Shown: positions 1 through 10,538 of the stretch, one piece after another
How positions within the stretch are numbered: the stretch's first letter is position 1
Layout of the letters: each line of letters opens with the position of its first letter
Assembly: GCF_001640805.2 (NCBI RefSeq)
Contig: NC_066833.1
Location: 12,343,344-12,407,343, forward strand
Length of the DNA stretch: 64,000 bases
From: Lates calcarifer
Taxonomy: Eukaryota > Chordata > Actinopteri > Centropomidae
Direction: 5' to 3'
Position numbers and translations under genes: made by a program
The notes under the pieces: generated by a model
What the model was told of the DNA's origin: nothing
Database searches by the model: none
Seen by the model: only the letters and a program-made list of their open reading frames with translations

Positions 1-1206
1 AGGGACAACCATGACAAAAAACATGAAGGAAAAAAGGCAGCGTTTGGGAAATTCTGTCTTTACATTATTTTGTCACTTAAAGAGATGGTGTTTATTAACC
101 AGCCTGATTTAGATCAGATTATTAACATGTAGTGTTTGATTATACTGAAATCTGTCCTTTATTTCCAACCAAAAATATTGTATTTCGCACTGCATCAGAA
201 TTATCAAGAGAGATATTTGAGAAGTGATGTTTGAATGGACAAGAAAAAGCAGATTTCTGTTGTATCCTTACTCACTCTGCATTTTTGAGTAATTTAACAT
301 TTCTGAAGCTCTCTGGGACTTGACTTGGCACGTGTGTTTAGAGCGGTTCAATTCACTTTTAAATATGCCTTTTCTCTAGAGGTCCCAGCCCCTTGTGATG
401 TGACCCGCATGACTAATTCCATTTAAAGGGGAATAACATGCATTAGGGCTCTCACTTTTCTGTCTTGCATTTGCATAATTTTGTTTGGCAACTTGGAAAG
501 GGGCCATTAACAGCACTAAGATGCACATTGTAAGGGGTATGGATGGAGGCAGATCAATACTTTATTTCAACATCTTAAGCAGCATTAGGGTCCAGATCAG
601 GAGGCATTCAGTAATTCAAATTCGTGCAGGAGTTCTGTGATGCTACCATTAGTTCCTGATAAGAGAACACCGTTGTACTGCCTCACTTAATCTCTGACAG
701 ACACGTTTCTCAATCAATAGTCTTTTACTTTTTTGTTGCAAAGACAAGATTGATTGCCAGGAGTTGCCCCGTGCTCAATTCCACTTCTCACACTCCTCAT
801 TATTGTTTCAATTAGGCATTCTCCAGGGCCCCGCTGGGGGTGGCATTAAAAAGCAGTGACCCCCTGCGATTTACATCAAACACCGGATGTTTGGTAGAAA
901 ACCTTTGACACCAACTTTATTCAGGTCAAGAAGTGAGAGCGCCATCCAAACAAGTGGATTAAGCAGGAGGAGGGCTGTCTGCGGGAAGCATGTGGATGAC
1001 CGGAGGAAGTTGTGACTCGCGCCAGTGAAGAGGAAATAATCACAATGTTACCTTCTCATGAATTATTAAGTACCCTGTGCTTATTTTAGCCCGACTCAAA
1101 TGCTGCATTTTCATCTGTGGGTCTGGGCAGTGTGGAAGGGTGTTTTTTTTGACAGCTGTATTACTGCTGATAAGCGAGACTGTGTGAGCTGATCAAGTAG
1201 TGAGAC
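1..1206 (+). promoter_or_regulatory. Upstream region of asic4; promoter presumably in its 3' part
   Basis: No coding potential is seen. Position just upstream of the leader implies that it includes the promoter, but I cannot place a TATA box or start site with confidence; TTAAAAAG near 847 is the only weak candidate. A word combining a POU octamer and a homeodomain core, ATTTGCATAATT, lies at 469-480 inside a stretch (360-560) that looks constrained. The regulatory role is inferred from position. Confidence 0.4.
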
Positions 1207-1466
1207 AAGCGTTCAGAGCAGTAGCAGCACAGCAGCAGCAGCGCTCTAGTCACTAGGAGCCGTGGCGGCAGAAGCAGCAGCAGCACTATCAGTCACAGCG
1301 CAGGCAGCAGCGGCAGCAGCAGCAACAAACTCTCTCCTGTCTTTTTCTCTTCTTTGTGGAGTTGTTTCCTGCTCAGAGGACAAAAGCCAAGGAAGTAGGA
1401 GGGAAGTGATCCAGGGCTGATAGCTGCCATCAAAAACAAAACCAAAACGCAGACCTGGCTGCCCCC
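1207..1466 (+). other. asic4: 5' leader of asic4 with imperfect CAG repeats
   Basis: This stretch precedes the start codon and has no ATG, so the ATG at 1467 would be the first in a transcript starting here. An in-frame TGA at 1407-1409, 60 bases before the start, closes the frame and supports that start. Imperfect CAG/GCAGCA runs occupy about 1217-1246, 1266-1286 and 1299-1326. They are the reason for a leucine-rich open frame on the opposite strand. The start codon context (C at -3, C at +4) is weak. The transcription start and leader length are not determined. Confidence 0.6.
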
Positions 1467-2042
1467 ATGCCTATCGAATTTGTTTGCAAAATCAAATTTG
1501 CAGAGGAGGATGAGAAGCAGAAGAGCAAGCAGGATGGGGACAAGGAGAGCCTGATCGAGGAGAGCTGCACGCCTCCAGCCAAGGACTTGGCCGGGTTTGC
1601 TAACTCCTGCTCCCTTCATGGGATTAACCACATCTTTGTCTCTGGTCGCCTGGGCATCCGGCAGACTCTCTGGGCTCTTGCCTTTTTGACTTCACTGGCG
1701 CTGTTTCTGTACCAAGCAGCTAAGTGTGCCATCTCTTACCTGGAGCATCCTCATGTCACAGCTCTGAATGAAGAGGCGACCCCCGAGATGGTTTTCCCCG
1801 CTGTGACCATCTGCAACATCAACCGCTTTCGCTTCTCCGCTCTCACCGATGCTGACATCTACCACCTGGCTAACTTAACAGGTCTGCCCCCCAAAAACAG
1901 GGATGGGCACAAACCTACTGATTTAATGTATCCTGCACCTGACATGCAGGACATCTTCAACAGGACAGGACATCAGTTAGAAGAGATGCTCATGAGCTGC
2001 AATTTCAGTGGACAGAACTGCTCAGTCGAGGACTTCTCTGTG
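1467..2042 (+). CDS. asic4: asic4 exon 1: N-terminus, TM1, first part of ectodomain
   Basis: Codes for residues 1-192. Residues 1 to about 65 are cytosolic and hold the His-Gly gating motif of ENaC/ASIC channels (H51-G52 in SLHGINHIF). TM1 is about 66-87 (RQTLWALAFLTSLALFLYQAA). The post-TM1 motif FPAVTICNINRF is at 110-121, with C116 matching the first conserved ectodomain cysteine. Sequons are NLT 136, NRT 165, NFS 179 and NCS 184; C178 and C185 match a family disulfide. The start is chosen from the family N-terminus and an in-frame stop upstream. The exon ends after a complete codon (phase 0) at a strong donor, GTGAGT. Reading on past it gives about 15 residues unlike any ASIC before a stop. 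Seen next to this exon are H96 and N101, where ASIC1 has its proton-linked His and Asp. Confidence 0.96.
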
Positions 2043-2624
2043 GTGAGTGAAAAAGTTTCTCAAAGTTCTGCCTTCATCTCACTCTTATAACATAACATAT
2101 TACATTACTTCATTGTGATTTATTGGCTTCGTCAAAACTTTTTCAGTAAAACAAGTCTTGTAAAAATAAAATTCATGATCACATTTTAAACATTCTGAGG
2201 AATCACATGTGCATAACTTTGCAAGGCTTATTATGTTCATACGAAACTACTGATGAGGATGAAAGTAAAATGGACACTTTAGGGTAAGAGGAATTGAAAT
2301 TCTCTTCGTGCTTGTACTCATCTCCAGGGGCCATGTGGTTCCCACGATACATTTCTGCATGCAAGATTCATGGCTTTGGCTCAGGCATTGAGATGTATGT
2401 CTTCTTGCTAAGTTCTGAGCAGCAACAGTGTTTCTCTCTAGCCGAGTGTTTCAGTCTGTACCAGAATCCATTATGTCAAAGAACAAAGGCTGCTCCCGAA
2501 GAAGAAAAACAGAGAGTTGTCGTATGTGGTTGTATACTTTTCCAAGGCAAACTGTGCTTTAATGCTGCCTGCAACTCCAGTAGCTTAGAGTGCATGGCAA
2601 CAAAATTGTCATCGAAAACAGCCG

Positions 2625-2732
2625 AGTCTCTTCTTCCCCTCTTTTCCATCTCTCCCCGTCGCTCTCCCTCTCTCTCTTTCTGACATTGCAGAGCAGCTGC
2701 CTCTCTCCCTCTCACTCTCTCTCTCTCTGAGC
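2625..2732 (+). repeat. CT-rich pyrimidine tract
   Basis: An interrupted run of CT and CCCT units on the + strand, split by GACATTGCAGAGCAGCTG. The tract with CAG at 2689-2691 resembles a splice acceptor, but no open exon with recognisable coding follows. Confidence 0.7.
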
Positions 2733-2888
2733 TCTTGTACCTTTCAGGAGGGAGGGAGTAATGCTTCTTCAACGTTGTATTTCAATCTTGCTCCTGTTAA
2801 GATTAAATATTTAAAGACAGACATACATGATTTTTGCATTAGCCAGATTGACTAAAAGGAATGAAACAATTTCCATGAGAGGGAAAGT

Positions 2889-2943
2889 GTTTGTGTGTGT
2901 GTGTGTGAGAGAGAGAGAGAAAGGGAGAGAGAGAAAGAGAGAG
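2889..2943 (+). repeat. (TG)n-(GA)n compound microsatellite
   Basis: About nine TG units followed directly by interrupted GA units (GAGAGA with AAGG and AAAG breaks). Confidence 0.9.
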
Positions 2944-5350
2944 TGGGGGATCAGGTGAAGGAGGGAGAGTTTGTGCCTGTGTTCTGTGCACTATTTATTA
3001 AAGGCACTGTCCTTGCAGGAGATGGATTTCCCCATCTCTCCTGCAGGAATAGGAATATGCAATTGCTTTAGTGATGATAAAGTGTGGGTGTCAAGTCTTA
3101 ATAGGGTATGTTGAACATTGATATGCTCACCTTCCTGAGACCTAAAGATTCTGTCTTATCATGGGGATGGCACTACATTTCCTCTGATGTGCCAAATTGC
3201 ACCAAAGAAATAATGACATTTCACTGCTTCTCGTTTGGTTTGTCTAACAGTGTACCAAGGTAGTTATTTTTCTTTGTAGGCTTTTAAGGCAGCCTCTCAC
3301 ATGGAGACATAAAATTACCTGTGACATGCAAATGGATCCCCCCTGCAAGAAATTTTTCTCAGTTGTTCTGTCAGGCAAAAGAAAATGTCATGCTCCTCGG
3401 GGGGGCTGAAAACTTTGACAAAATTCAGTTTGAAGCAACAACATGACTCTAAAAGTTTATAATGTGCTTCTACCACGTTTGACAGCAATGTCCTCTGACA
3501 CTTTGACACTCAGTCCTCCCTGAGTACATTAATTAGCAGACAGCTCTGACATCCAGGAAATGTCTGTCCCGTGTCAGTCGATGAAACGTCCCGTAGCTCT
3601 CTTTGGACACTGGGTGACTTCATCACAGATTAAGATCCCGTTGAAAGTTCCCTAAGCTGCTGTTTCCTCTCTGTCGGCTATGTGATCTGCATTTTCGGGG
3701 GCTGTCAGTTAGATTTGTCACAGGCTACTTGCAGCCTCCACGCATGACAAATCACTTACTCTGAGTCCTGGTGGGGAACACTACTGGGAGTGCAGAGAGA
3801 GGTGGGGAAGAAGGACTGGGAGTTGTGGGGACAGGCACAATGTAAAAGGGACAGTACAAATGAAACTCAGTCACATGCACCTCCGTTCGTGTTTGTGCAA
3901 GGGTGTGTTTTGTAACTACAAATTGCACATTATTTGTTACAGCATAGGAAGCCATTATTACAGGTGATGTGCTATTAATCACATGCAAGCATGCACAAAC
4001 CCACATACACACACATACAAAAGTCTCCTGCGCACATCGCTCATTATTCTTCCTCTCAGAGGGCCCTCCTTCAGGATCGGCTTCTTGTAATGTGTTTTCC
4101 TTCGATTGATCATTCTGGGAGCTCCAGATGTTTTATTTTGGTAATAGCTACGTGGATGTGGGGCTCTCGGGAAAATTGCTTGATGAAATATAATTGCAAC
4201 ATTATAGACATATATCATAGGTTTTCTGTAAATGAAACATGTTCTGTGCAATAAACTAATTTTGCTGTATTCCACTTCTAGATAATTGCTTGAAATTTCA
4301 TCAATAATTTCATTTTAATGATAAATTTTGTCAAAATTCAGTATCTGAAATGTGTTTTGAATAATTACATCTTGAGAAATTTTGTAGTTCCATTTTAAGT
4401 TATTAGTTTATTGCTTCCATGCATTCACTCACTGCTTAAAAGACCTAAATAAATACAAGTCTCAGGGCCAAAACAAAATTGTCTGGCTGCTCTAATTTAT
4501 GTCAGGAAATACATAATCACGTAGCAGTGAAATTTGTTTTCCTCTTTCCAGCATCGTGGACCAGCCTGATTATTTGGCTTAGGTAATAAGGCTATTCTTT
4601 ATAATTAAAGATTACATTATTGACTTGGATTAATCACAGAAGATAAAGCTGATTCAACAAGCCATGAATAAATAGATTAATATTTTTCTCCCAGTCTAAC
4701 TCTGAATAATTGTTCATCTATTGTGTGGTGCTGTCGCAGAGATGAGCAGTGAGCCCTTTGGCTTTTTTTTAAACAGAGCTCTGAATTGGTTTGCTTTGAC
4801 TCTCAGCTGTGTTTGCTGCTGCATTATCAGATTTTGCTCTCAGCAAGGACAGATCCCTTCTGCATATATTCATGGAGATAACTAAACAGCTATAGGGCGG
4901 CATGCAAGGTGATATATAAAAACCTGGGTTAACGGGGACAACAATGAAAAGCTCTCCGCATGCAATCTGTCATTACACTGACTGAAGCCCCTATTGTGTG
5001 TTTTATAGATAATTGAATGTTTAATAGTATAGGCCACAGATGATGTTCACCGTGCCCCCCCAATCTTTCATGGTGGAATGAAATCTTAAACCACGTTAAT
5101 GTAAATCAATACTGTAAAGAAATGGCACAAAAGAGACATTACTGTGAGTTGATCTCAATAAATAGGTATTGCCCTTGTGTGGTTTGTGGGAGGAAGATAG
5201 AATACAACTACAACATGTCCAGTACAGTCACCAGCTTCATTTCTGCCAGGCGTGTTGAAGCATGCACAAGGGTACAAGGTGCAGGGTCACACCCGAAAGA
5301 AATACAGCCCCTACCATTGGCGTTCTCTGTGAGAAACTCATTCTCAGTTT

Positions 5351-5447
<97 letters not shown>
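5351..5447 (+). repeat. (TA)n-(TG)n compound microsatellite
   Basis: About 26 TA units run into about 20 TG units and end in TGCGCGCA. Long histidine/threonine or tyrosine/isoleucine open frames across it on both strands are products of the repeat, not genes. Confidence 0.97.
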
Positions 5448-5448
<1 letters not shown>

Positions 5449-6317
5449 GATCACGGTGAGTGTGACTTCCACTTCCCCAAAGCCTGCACATCCCTTAAGG
5501 GAGCACGGACCCAAACACTCGCGCACAAATACACACTCGTGCACACACCAACCCCCTGGTGGAAAGCGAGGAGTGTGGGAGCGTGAAAGTGACTGGCTAT
5601 CTGGACTTGCTGCATCTCCGACAGCCTGTCAATTAGCCATCTACAGTTCCACTGCTGTGGGTGTCCCTGCAGCTTAGCATGCTGTCGGATATCTGATCCA
5701 CACACCAAACCCTGGAGCCCCCCCAGCCCCATACATAAACAAATACTCTCTGTGTTTTCTTGTGCTTTCCCCCTCTTTTTACCCTTCCTCCAAAATGCAA
5801 AAGAAACAGCTGAACACCCATCCCACATTTCGCCCCACAATGAGGGCTAAAGGAGGACTGCTGCATTCACAGCCCACTTCAGTCCCACTCTACTCCTTCC
5901 CCACCTTCTCCTCCTCCTCCAGCGTATCAGAGGAAGATGAATTACAGTGCAGTTGGTCGGCTGCTCCTCCTGATATGCATCACTGCTGTCTAATCAGATA
6001 AAACCCACCTGTGACCAGCCACTGGATAACACCAATATGCAAACAGTTTATATTTGGAAAGATTTACCTTTTCTATTGCTCCCTGAGCTGGTTTTAAAAC
6101 CTCTCACTGTGCCACGGTTTAGAGCGCTCGGTTTGATGAGGAGAATCTATGGGTAGCGGACAGCTTTTAACTCAACGATAAAGGCTTCCAATGTTGTGGC
6201 ACTGCTAAACCCCCCTCCTCTAACCCCTGGGAGTCTTTTACTCACACAGACATTTGTCTCTTTCTGACAAGTCATACACCAAGCTGTTGGTAGGGTTAAT
6301 GTGGCTGCACACATGCG

Positions 6318-6339
6318 CACACACACACACACACACACA
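6318..6339 (+). repeat. (CA)11 microsatellite
   Basis: An uninterrupted CA run after ACATGCG. Confidence 0.95.
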
Positions 6340-7698
6340 TGTATTTAGAGTGTGTATAGTGTAGATAGAATGCTTCCTCATACAGACATACAGGTTTCAT
6401 CACAGATTGAGAGAGCTGGCTTGCAAGATTGATCATGACTCCTGACTGGGTGCCCCTCCCTCTCAGGAGGATCAATACATCCTTCAGTCAGATTGCTTCC
6501 CTGCCCTTCCTACTCCAAGCCTGGTGTGACTAATTATCCTGTGCCTGTGTTTTGGGCCCAGTCTCAGCTGCATTTGTTAATGCCGCCAGAGTTGGTGAAG
6601 AATTTGATCTTTAGAACAAGATATCTGTTTGTTTTAGCGTATATCTAGCCCAAATCAATCAATATACACTGTCTACCTTTTCCCTAAAGGGCGCTGAAAT
6701 TATCGAGCAATACGAGATGACTCACGCCTCAGACTGTGTGGGGATGGGGAGGAATGAGCGCTTTGATAAAGTGAAATAAAATTTGAAGCCAAATCCAAAA
6801 GTCAAAAGTAGAGGTTTCTCATATGAGGTTGATCGATGTCCTGCAATGTGAGAAAGTTACGCCTTCCCCAAAACATCCCCGCCTGAATTAGCATCCACCT
6901 AATAAAGAGCAAAAGGGAATTGATGGAGATTGTGCCCTTGGGCCTGATTAGATTACTCAGAAATTTAAAAAACCCAAAGTTGAATTAGTTCTTTCCAATG
7001 AAAAGTGTGTGTCTACATGTTGCAGGACTGTGTGGGTTTTTGCTTTTCTCTCGATTTCCATATTGCAGATGTTCTCCACATTAACAGGTATTTTAAAGTT
7101 GGGTCCCCCCATATTACCAGTTTGAAAGGTTTCAGTTGCAGCTACTCTGCTTCAGTGACCCCCATCAAACAAGTACACCACATCACAGCTAAATCCACTG
7201 CCCACAATACCAGTGTCATTCCCCAGGATTGTTTTGAATAGGACTCATTAACCAGTGGATTTAGGAAAAGCTTTTGAACTCTGCTAGAGTAAAGCTAATA
7301 AATGATTTTAGTTGTGAGTGTGCATTTTTCTTAAAAATATGGTTGCCTCAAATTTCATTTTGGATAATTAAGTATTCCTGCACTCCTGCTCCACTATCAT
7401 AATAAGCTTTTTTTTTCTGACAATTTATAGTGATGATGAAGAGCATTCACTGTGCAGATGACTATGATTATGAAAGCCTTTGGCCAAGCACACTTTAAAT
7501 GCACACTTTTCTTCTTAGCTGTCAATGTGAGCTTTTTATTTTGTCATGTTTCCCAGTCTCAGAATACATTAGTGGAAATTCCTCTGAAAAATTAACCAAG
7601 CTTGCTTTTAGGCCACCGCCACATAATGGGTTCGTGCTTCTTCATTCCTCTCACTCGTGAGGTTTAATTACTTTGCGAGAGATAGTGCATGCAGGAGG

Positions 7699-7730
7699 TG
7701 GACAAAAAAATAGAAACACCTTGCAGTGTA
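7699..7730 (+). repeat. Possible dispersed-repeat end
   Basis: The word GGTGGACAAAAAAATAGAAA followed by CACCTTG resembles a terminal motif I recall from interspersed fish repeats (GGTGGACAAAATAATGGAAA-like). The rest of the element cannot be delimited by eye. Confidence 0.3.
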
Positions 7731-10179
7731 ATTCAGTTCTACACAGCAGTGATATGTTCATTACTGAAAACTGCAGTTCAGAATAATCTGATTTGTTCAT
7801 TTAAATGGAAACAGCATTAAAGTAGTAAAATGGACTCATAGAAAGAAAATTCCCTGTCTTAGTTTTTGTTTGTTTGTTTGTCCAATGTCCAACTGCACAG
7901 AAATAACTCACAGAGGGAGTGGACATTTGAAATCATGGACGGGAGATTAGAGGTTTCAAGCGAGTAATGTGTGGGATCATTTTGAGTATAATCCAGAAAG
8001 CATCAAAATTACATTATGTGCTTAATGTCTTCTTGCAGCCATTTATGAATTTCAACTAAGATGAAAAAAAAAATTCGGAACACACCCCAACTGTTGATAA
8101 GATGTTAAGGGAATACAAGTGGTAAGCGGTTAGCCAACAGTATAACATCACAGCTTCAATAAAGTTGCTGTGGTGGATAGTCTGCAGAGATGAAGAGAGA
8201 AGAAGAAACGATTGTAGGTTAATATGTTAAATCATGTCTACAGTCACCTTCTAATGGTATACTGAGCCAAGATTGACCCATAGTTTATAATGTCGAGTGG
8301 TGTAGTGGGTTTATTTTTACTTCCAAATTGAAGTAAAACTAGTAAGAAACTAGTAAGTGGAAAAACTACAAAGTAAAAGACATTTCAGATAAAAGTTAAT
8401 TGAAACAAGCCAGAGAAAGTCAAATAGAAATGGTGAAAAGACTTTGTCAGGGACATTTTAAATCACCTCTGTGGATATTTCTGAGGCTGTAGTCGCACTG
8501 CAAGATGCATCAAGAGCACAGCACAATTTATTGTCTGGTGTTCCCATTCGTTGTGTTCACCCCCTGTATATCTGATACTTTAAATAGATTTGAAATGTAG
8601 AAATCATGGCCAGTGTGACTTGGATGAAAATGTCAGCCAGCTACAATTCAGCCCATGGAAATAGCATACAGCACAAATGTCATAGTGAATATTTACCCCT
8701 GGCATAGTCTGAACATGAGGGCCTCGTCTGTCCGCTTGGCTGGACACTTGGCCTTTATTCTGAATTATGTCTAATGTCACACTCTTGGCCATGGCCCTTG
8801 CTGCTTTTTCAAGCTTGTAACCACACACATTTCACATAATGTTGTCTCAACAAGCATGCTTTTTAACATCATTTCTCTGTCTCTTTTCCCTCCCTGGGCA
8901 CATTACTGTTGGGTACAGTTAAAGCAAACAAGGTTTGAACTAGAGTACATAAACACTAAGGTGTCATGACAGGTGTGATATTTTGTCTGAATCTATATGG
9001 CTTTGTGGTGTAAGCCACCTGAACAGGCCTTCATCGTGATGATGTTTGGCAAACCTTGTAGTTTCCTCTCGGGAGATGCATGCAATGATTTGTCAAATGG
9101 CTTCGAGGTTAGGTCAGCAGCAAATGCACCAAATGCATTTTTTTCTCCTGCATAATGTTCATGCTGCCTGAAAATCCCTGACATTGTATATTACTTAATA
9201 ATGTACACAGAGCTTATGGAACAACACGCTATGACAGAAAATGCTGAATAATTCAAGCTATTGCCCTCCTAATGTCAGTAGCTCCTGCTGGCCATCTTTG
9301 AGGCCATTTGCTGTGAAGGGACCTTGGTCATGTCTTTATACTGTTTTGTAAAGCTTAGACGAATCAATGATGGATTAAACATTTCCATCAAAATTGAATT
9401 TAGGTCACCTTTTCACTGTTGCTGTTCAAGAGCCACTGCACCATTGCAGATAATGCTTTACATCAGTCAGAGCTATTTTAATTACAATGTAACCCAATAA
9501 ATTCGAAGAATTTATCCAGACCAAGGCTTCCTGGTCGTTCAGTGGGCCACAGTTCTTATTGGGCTGAATGGTTTGAGAAAATATGCAATTTTTCTGGCCA
9601 ATACTATGATTTTGATCCAAACTGTGATTATTTTCTAAACTACAGATCTGTGTTTGTGGTGTGCATAGCATTAAAAAAGTTAGATTTATACCAAGCACTA
9701 TTCCAATTTTTTTTCCCCTCATGGATAGAATCTGATAAAACACTATTGCCACTGTTGTTGAGATTGTCACGTGTTCTGTTTAAAAAAAAAAAAAACAGTT
9801 TAGCTCACATTCATTTGTTATATACTTAAAATTATTTTTAAAATTACTCATGATATTGAAGTAGCTTTATATTTAGTGATAACAGCTGTATGGTTGACCA
9901 CATATGGCCATGACAAACTGCTGGAAAGTCACAGCAGTGTTTTCATATGGGCTGACAAGCATGTTGACAGCACTGCTTTGCACCTGCTTGAGCTAACATT
10001 AGCCTCACAGACTGACAGGAGAGTCTGTTTCACAGCTCTGAATCCTAAAGATCCAGATTCAGAACTTTTTAAGGTGATAAAACAAAGATAATTTTAACTG
10101 GGAGATTCCAGCAATTCTGTTCTTCTACACTCAACAGGTCAACTTAGCTGCTAGTTGCTAATCTAAAATCTAAAAAAGG

Positions 10180-10205
10180 GTTGTGGCAACAGTTACCATG
10201 GCACC
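10180..10205 (+). promoter_or_regulatory. Two adjacent RFX X-box-like sites
   Basis: GTTGTGGCAAC (10180-10190) and GTTACCATGGCACC (10192-10205) both resemble the RFX X-box consensus GTNRCC-N(0-3)-RGYAAC; the second differs at one position. RFX binding is inferred only from the motif. Confidence 0.3.
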
Positions 10206-10438
10206 AGGGAGATCAGTTTAGATTTCCACTTGTTACAGCTTGTGAGATTACTTAATTACTCTGGTTATTATCACAATGCAGAGATGCACAATGTATTGTG
10301 TCTATCTTTACAATAACTGAATTGTGTTTGCTCTGTTGCACATTAACACAAACTGATTCAGACCTGAATTACAGAGTATTAAATTCTCCACACCTATATT
10401 CTAAGACTCTGCATACATACTTTCACCGCAATGCAAAT

Positions 10439-10538
<100 letters not shown>

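Larger units (their letters stand above)
2043..5340 (+). other. Intron 1, first part
   Basis: Begins with the donor GTGAGT. No coding exon is recognised; the open frames here are short and unlike known proteins. It holds a pyrimidine-rich tract (2625-2732), a GT/GA microsatellite (2889-2943) and an AT-rich stretch at 4440-4760 with several homeodomain-like words, reported as a finding. Confidence 0.7.
5448..10438 (+). other. Intron 1, unannotated stretch
   Basis: No gene is seen. It contains a CA microsatellite near 6318 and a probable dispersed-repeat fragment at about 7699-7730. Two adjacent RFX-like sites lie at 10180-10205. AT-rich and otherwise featureless to the eye. Confidence 0.6.

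Noticed and set aside
1293..1631. Minus-strand 112-residue open frame opposite the leader and exon 1
   Set aside because: It is leucine-rich because it reads the antisense of CAG repeats, and it overlaps a well-supported exon. No family motif.
5237..5586. Open frames across the TA/TG microsatellite
   Set aside because: Tyr-Ile, Val-Cys and His-Thr runs are translations of dinucleotide repeats.
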